Positions 13,874-17,490 of a DNA stretch of 17,490 nucleotides are shown here, piece by piece. Numbering within the stretch: position 1 is the first letter of the stretch; every line of letters begins with the position of its first letter. The stretch comes from Bacteroidota bacterium (lineage in GTDB: Bacteria; Bacteroidota; Bacteroidia; Bacteroidales; B18-G4). The translations under genes and the position numbers were made by a program. Under the pieces are notes generated by a model. It saw only the letters and a program-made list of their open reading frames with translations. It was not told where the DNA came from and ran no database searches. The DNA lies in NCBI GenBank assembly GCA_003648575.1, contig QMPN01000033.1, positions 1 through 17,490 of the forward strand, in the 5' to 3' direction.

Positions 13874-15262
13874 TTATTTTTTCATTGTATCCTCAATCTC
13901 GGCTACTGTCTTAGGTATAGGCTTTCCAAGTACTCTGTGGCCATCCTCTGTAACAAGGATATCATCTTCAATTCTTATGCCGCCAAAATCTTTATAGGTC
14001 TCAGCCATATCATAGTTGATAAATTCGGTGAATTTGCCTTCACTCTTCCACATGTCGATGAGAGCAGGAATGAAGTAACAACCGGGTTCATCTGTCATCA
14101 CAAAGCCCGGTTTCAGCCTTTTGCCAAAACGAAGAAATGCCAGGCCAAACTGATCGCTACGCTGGATTTCTTCATTGTAACCAACATAATTCTCACCCAA
14201 TCCTTCCATATCATGCACATCCAGGCCCATGGCATGTCCCAATCCGTGAGGGAAAAACAGTGCATGTGCACCTTGTCTGACAGCTTCATCCACATCACCT
14301 TTCATAATGCCAAGGTCTTTAAGTCCCTGTGCGATGGTGCGTGCAGCAAGCAGGTGCATATCTTTATAAAAAATGCCCGGTTTGATCGCCGCAATAGTAT
14401 CCACATTAGCCTTGAGTACGATCTCATAAATATCTTTCTGGCGCTGGTTGAACTTTCCGCCTACGGGTACTGTACGTGTGATGTCACTGCAATAGCACAT
14501 CTGTGTTTCACAACCGGCATCTGTCACCATCATACGGCCCAGTTCCAGTTTATTCCCATGGTGATGATTATGCAGTGTCTGGCCATCAACACTCAGAATG
14601 ACAGGAAAAGATACGGGACCTGCATGTGAAAGAGCGATTCCTTCCACAGTGCCTGCTATCTCCTGTTCAACAACTCCCGGCATAGCCATCTTCATAGATG
14701 TTGTATGCATAAGCCAGGCTACATCCACTGCCTTTTCGATCTCTGCTATTTCTCCTGCATCTTTGATCTCACGCATTTTCACGACGGCTTTGATGAGCTC
14801 TTCGGAAACATACTTTTTAACCTCCGCATGCTTCATTCCGAAGATGCCTTCGAGCGAAAGCCAGCGGTCGCCACGGTATGGAGGGAGGATGTGTACTTTG
14901 CGTCCTTTTCTGATCGCATCCTGAATATATTCACCCAGTTTACTTTTCGACAGTATATTGCCGGTGCCACACTCCAGGGCCTGATCTTTCATCTTAGGTT
15001 GCTCGCCCATCCAGATGATATCGTCCATGGTCACATCATCTCCAACCAGGATATCCTTACTTTCATCCACATCAATGATTCCCGACAGGCCGTCGTGGTT
15101 ATGGCCGAAATAATACAGGAAATCACTGTCCTGACGGTAATGATAGGTGTTGGCAGGATAATTCATGGAGGCTTCATCATTGCCCGGCAGAAATACCAGT
15201 CCTCCTGAAAGTAAGGACCTCAGTTGCTCTCTTCTAGCGGAATATACTTGTGGATTGAACAT
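13874..15262 (-). CDS. Xaa-Pro aminopeptidase (M24B family), copy 1
   Basis: This 462-aa metallopeptidase removes an N-terminal residue preceding proline. The N-terminal aminopeptidase-P domain covers about 1-155 (YHYRQDSDFLYYFG). The pita-bread catalytic domain has all five metal ligands: Asp248 (TDAG), Asp260 (SDITRTVPVGGKF), His343 (GLGHAMGLDVHD), Glu392 (TDEPG) and Glu432 (RIEDD). Length and motifs match PepP-type enzymes, and no secretion signal is seen. The start is the ATG at 15262. A TAATTTTG -7 box lies 34 nt upstream, and an inverted repeat flanks the promoter. A second M24B paralog lies immediately upstream on the same strand. Genes downstream are the small membrane protein and the hydrolase, separated by a palindrome. 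Confidence 0.92.
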   Translation of the reverse strand: MFNPQVYSARREQLRSLLSGGLVFLPGNDEASMNYPANTYHYRQDSDFLYYFGHNHDGLSGIIDVDESKDILVGDDVTMDDIIWMGEQPKMKDQALECGTGNILSKSKLGEYIQDAIRKGRKVHILPPYRGDRWLSLEGIFGMKHAEVKKYVSEELIKAVVKMREIKDAGEIAEIEKAVDVAWLMHTTSMKMAMPGVVEQEIAGTVEGIALSHAGPVSFPVILSVDGQTLHNHHHGNKLELGRMMVTDAGCETQMCYCSDITRTVPVGGKFNQRQKDIYEIVLKANVDTIAAIKPGIFYKDMHLLAARTIAQGLKDLGIMKGDVDEAVRQGAHALFFPHGLGHAMGLDVHDMEGLGENYVGYNEEIQRSDQFGLAFLRFGKRLKPGFVMTDEPGCYFIPALIDMWKSEGKFTEFINYDMAETYKDFGGIRIEDDILVTEDGHRVLGKPIPKTVAEIEDTMKK

Positions 15263-15268
15263 ATTATG

Positions 15269-15362
15269 TTTTTTGTTGGTTTTAAGTTAAGACTAGCAAA
15301 ATTAATCAATATAGAGCAAACCGATTCAATTTTCGGAAGTTATGTGACAAACCAACAAAAAA
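15269..15362. repeat. Element bounded by 14-bp perfect inverted repeats
   Basis: The left arm TTTTTTGTTGGTTT (15269-15282) and right arm AAACCAACAAAAAA (15349-15362) are perfect reverse complements with 66 bp between them. The interior carries the putative promoter of the aminopeptidase gene. The right arm abuts the first GGTACCG unit of heptad locus D, and the left arm ends 6 bp from the start codon. Confidence 0.6.
15297..15304 (-). promoter_or_regulatory. Putative -7 box for Xaa-Pro aminopeptidase copy 1
   Basis: The minus strand reads TAATTTTG (TAnnTTTG), 34 nt upstream of the ATG at 15262. A TTG about 22 nt further upstream (in ATTGAATCGG) could serve as a weak -33 element. Confidence 0.5.
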
Positions 15363-15390
15363 GGTACCGGGTACCGGGTGCCAGGTACAA
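15363..15390. repeat. GGTACCG heptad array (locus D, tract 1)
   Basis: Four units are in register: ggtaccg at 15363 and 15370, ggtgcca at 15377 and ggtacaa at 15384. The unit contains the palindrome GGTACC. It is followed after 11 bp by the TATTCGA tract. Confidence 0.75.
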
Positions 15391-15401
15391 GGACTTTTTG
15401 A

Positions 15402-15443
15402 TATTCGATACTCGATATTCGATATTTGATACTCGAAACTCCT
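15402..15443. repeat. TATTCGA/TACTCGA heptad array (locus D, tract 2)
   Basis: Six units are in register from 15402: tattcga, tactcga, tattcga, tatttga, tactcga and aactcct. The first five differ mainly by a C/T change at the third position. The last unit overlaps the TAG stop (minus strand, 15444-15442) of Xaa-Pro aminopeptidase copy 2. Confidence 0.85.
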
Positions 15444-16731
15444 AGGCTTTCATAAGCATCTCGATCTCTTCTACCTTCACAGGAATATGCTCCGTCAGGT
15501 TCACCGGGCCCTCATTTGTAACAAGAATATCATTCTCGATGCGTATGCCTATATTTTCTTCGCGGATATACAATCCGGGTTCACAGGTGAGCACCATTCC
15601 GGCCTCGAGCGGGTCGTACTTGGAACCAACATCATGCACATCCAGCCCAAGAGGATGAGAGGTGCCATGCATAAAATATTTCATGTACAAGGGTTTCTTG
15701 GGATCCTGTTTTTCCACATCCTGCTTTGAGAAAAGGCCGAGGCCTATCATCTCTTCCTCCATCAGCTTGTTTACTACCTTATTGAAGGCATCGATGCTGG
15801 TTCCAGGAACAAGCAGGCTGACTGCCCTGTTGTGTACCCTGAGTACAGCCTCATAACATGCGCGTTGACGGGGAGTAAACATTCCATTCACCGGAATTGT
15901 TCGGGTAATGTCGGCAGCGTAATTGGCATATTCCGCCCCGAAATCCATTAAGAGCAGGTCACCATCATGGCACAGTTTGTCATTATCCACATAATGCAAT
16001 ACGCATGCATTGGCGCCGGAGGCAATAATTGGCTTATATGCATTCCCCGTGGCCCCGTTCATAGCAAAAGCATATTCTATCTCTGCCTGAACCTGGAACT
16101 CCTTAACTCCAGGTTTTAATCTTTTCAACACACGCTCAAATGCTTTACCTGTGATCTCCCCCGCCTTGGTGATAAGATCGACCTCGGTGGCTGATTTTGT
16201 TTTTCTGAGTGCTGTCATCAGCGGAGCTGAACGATCAAGGGTATGAGTTGGAAAGCGCTCTGCCAGATCTCTGGCAAAACGAATGTCTTTATAAGGAACA
16301 GGGTTGAAATATTTGGGATACTCATTTGAATTCAGGTAGACCTTTGCAGCCCAGCTCATGAGATCTTTTAATAAGAAATCGAAATTTTTGGTCCATTGCA
16401 CAGATTTTATTCCTGAAACTTTCCCGGCCTCCTCTATGCTCAGTTTCTGACCCTCCCAGATGGCAATCTGCTCACTGGTTTCTTTTACAAACAACAACTC
16501 CCGAAAGGGCGTATTGGGATGCCCCGGAGCAAGGATGAGGATCGTTTCTTCCTGATCGATCCCGCTCAGGTAAAAAATGTCGGACTGCTGACGGAAGGGG
16601 AAGTTCTGATCCCCGTTGCGGGGGAATTCATCATTTGAATGAAATATTGCAATGCTTCCCTTATCCATCTGCCCTATAAAACGTTTTCTGTTCTCAATAA
16701 AAAAGCCCGGGTCGATGTGCTCGTATCTCAT
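15442..16731 (-). CDS. Xaa-Pro aminopeptidase (M24B family), copy 2
   Basis: This is a 429-aa paralog of the preceding peptidase with the same two-domain plan. The aminopeptidase-P N-domain (about 1-170) contains FRQQSDIFYLSG, and the M24 catalytic domain follows. The metal ligands Asp263 (MDFGAEY), Asp274 (ADITRTIPVNGMF), His359 (GTSHPLGLDVHD), Glu384 (CEPGLYI) and Glu399 (RIENDI) are all present. The catalytic motif GTSHPLGLDVHD differs from the GLGHAMGLDVHD of copy 1, and overall similarity is moderate, so these are long-diverged paralogs rather than a recent duplication. The ATG at 16731 is followed directly by the N-domain. No exact TAnnTTTG box lies close upstream. The 155-bp region to the divergent sdhC gene holds an 11-bp direct repeat. 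The stop is TAG. Confidence 0.92.
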   Translation of the reverse strand: MRYEHIDPGFFIENRKRFIGQMDKGSIAIFHSNDEFPRNGDQNFPFRQQSDIFYLSGIDQEETILILAPGHPNTPFRELLFVKETSEQIAIWEGQKLSIEEAGKVSGIKSVQWTKNFDFLLKDLMSWAAKVYLNSNEYPKYFNPVPYKDIRFARDLAERFPTHTLDRSAPLMTALRKTKSATEVDLITKAGEITGKAFERVLKRLKPGVKEFQVQAEIEYAFAMNGATGNAYKPIIASGANACVLHYVDNDKLCHDGDLLLMDFGAEYANYAADITRTIPVNGMFTPRQRACYEAVLRVHNRAVSLLVPGTSIDAFNKVVNKLMEEEMIGLGLFSKQDVEKQDPKKPLYMKYFMHGTSHPLGLDVHDVGSKYDPLEAGMVLTCEPGLYIREENIGIRIENDILVTNEGPVNLTEHIPVKVEEIEMLMKA

Positions 16732-16789
16732 AAATGTAATCTTATTTAAAATCAGTAAAAATTAATACGTATCAAGGTATTCAGTCGAC

Positions 16790-16836
16790 AAATTACACTT
16801 AAAATCTTATTTTTGTTAGCCAATAAAATTACACTT
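16790..16836. repeat. 11-bp direct repeat in the sdhC/aminopeptidase divergent region
   Basis: AAATTACACTT occurs at 16790-16800 and again at 16826-16836, a 36-bp period. The copies bracket the TATTTTTG box at 16808. They could be regulator binding sites shared by the two divergent genes. Confidence 0.45.
16808..16815 (+). promoter_or_regulatory. Putative -7 box for sdhC
   Basis: TATTTTTG matches TAnnTTTG exactly but lies 71 nt upstream of the ATG, implying a leader of about 65 nt. A weaker box, TCTTTTTG at 16865-16872, is closer and has TTTG at 16837-16840 upstream, so the true start point is unclear. Confidence 0.35.
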
Positions 16837-16886
16837 TTTGGTGTATAAATTTAGCAACACCTGTTCTTTTTGTAAAAACAACAATT

Positions 16887-17490
16887 ATGGCCAAGTTAAT
16901 CCATTACTCCTCTCTCACGAAGAAATTCATTATGGCATTTGCAGGATTGTTCCTGGCGGTGTTTCTCATCGTCCACCTGGGCATCAACCTGTTTATCTTA
17001 CCTATAACAGCAAACCATGTTGAGATCTTTGAAGCTGCCGTGCACTTCATGTCCCTAACCATCATTAAGGTGTTGGAAGTCGTCTTATTGGGAGGCTTTA
17101 TCATCCATATTATCTATGGATTGATCGTTCAGGTTCAGAACTGGATGGCCCGGCCGGTCAGGTATAAGAAAGAAGGCTACTCCCATACTTCTTTCTTCAG
17201 CAAGTATATGATCCATACCGGTATCATCATTTTCATCTTCCTGGTGATGCACTTTATACATTTTTAGTTGGTAAAACGAGGCTTCACAGATGCACCGGAA
17301 GGGCCAATGACTGTAAGCAGCAATCATGACTTCTACCATATGACGGTGAATCTGTTCAGCAACAACATATATTCTGTCATCTACATTGTGCTGATCATTA
17401 TCCTGGGTTTTCACCTGAATCATGCCTTTCAGTCGGCATTCCAGTCGCTGGGGCTGAATCATAGTAAGTACACCCCATTCATTAAAGCGA
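16887..17490 (+). CDS. sdhC: Succinate dehydrogenase/fumarate reductase cytochrome b subunit, interrupted by an in-frame TAG, 3' end outside window
   Basis: This is the membrane anchor of complex II of the b558/SdhC type found in Bacteroidetes. It starts MAKLIHYSSLTKKFIMAFAGLFLAVFLIVH and has hydrophobic spans around 14-38, 55-80 and 105-125. Histidines suited to heme ligation lie in HLGINLF, in HIIYG and further on in FHLNHAF. After 126 codons a TAG occurs at 17265-17267. The same frame then stays open for at least 74 more codons to the window end and encodes clear family sequence (LVKRGFTDAPEGPM, DFYHMTVNLFSN, FHLNHAFQSAFQSLGLNHSKY). The gene is therefore one continuous frame broken by a single stop codon. 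The expected residue there is probably Trp (TGG) in an HFW-like motif, so one G-to-A change explains it. Flavoprotein and iron-sulfur subunits probably follow downstream. Sequencing error, pseudogene and read-through are all possible. Confidence 0.85.

Noticed and set aside
13937..14629. 230-codon plus-strand open frame antisense to Xaa-Pro aminopeptidase copy 1
   Set aside because: It is wholly inside a gene with all M24 metal ligands and has no recognisable domain, so it is a shadow frame.
17265..17267. TAG recoded as an amino acid throughout the genome
   Set aside because: TAG ends the GT2 and aminopeptidase copy 2 genes at sensible C-termini, so it functions as a stop here. A local error or mutation is simpler.

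Overview
The window looks like chromosome from a Bacteroidetes (probably Bacteroidales-like) bacterium. Three things point there. Genes start without clear Shine-Dalgarno sequences. An exact match to the Bacteroidetes -7 promoter box (TAnnTTTG) lies upstream of most transcription units. The gene families are typical: an SdhC of the b558 type, paired Xaa-Pro aminopeptidases and a TMTC-like TPR glycosyltransferase. Species cannot be named from the sequence. I see no RNA genes, CRISPR array or intact mobile element, and no gene-free stretch exceeds 300 bases.

Layout. 1-1429 (+): the tail of a polysaccharide flippase and a sulfotransferase, probably the end of a surface-polysaccharide locus. 1433-2356 (-): a DPM1/GtrB-type family 2 glycosyltransferase, convergent with the sulfotransferase. 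2439-4508 (-): an operon of stand-alone acyl carrier protein, KASIII-type ketosynthase and SDR reductase. 4648-9550 (+), sharing a 139-bp divergent promoter region with that operon: two tandem cobalamin-binding radical SAM enzymes with zero spacing, then a fatty acyl-AMP ligase fused to its own carrier domain. 9544-12599 (-): a second KASIII gene overlapping by 4 bp a TMTC-like membrane glycosyltransferase with TPRs. 12751-15262 (-): alpha/beta hydrolase, small membrane protein, Xaa-Pro aminopeptidase. 15442-16731 (-): a second Xaa-Pro aminopeptidase. 16887-17490 (+): the start of a succinate dehydrogenase cytochrome b gene, broken by an in-frame TAG.

The most interesting block is 2439-10560. 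A free fatty acid could be adenylated and loaded on carrier protein (FAAL-ACP), extended by KASIII, reduced by the SDR and modified by the two B12-radical SAM proteins. This is a coherent but unassigned pathway for a modified lipid or an acyl decoration of a surface glycan. The glycan genes on both sides are compatible with either. The product is inference.

A second theme is intergenic. Four intergenic regions carry imperfect tandem repeats with an exact 7-bp period but different unit sequences (GCGGRRC-like, GTGTTGA, TAYTCGA, GGTACCG). Three of the loci have the same two-tract layout, and three abut or overlap the stop codon of the neighbouring minus-strand gene. The fourth fills the divergent promoter of the acyl cluster. 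These arrays are not explained by any gene.
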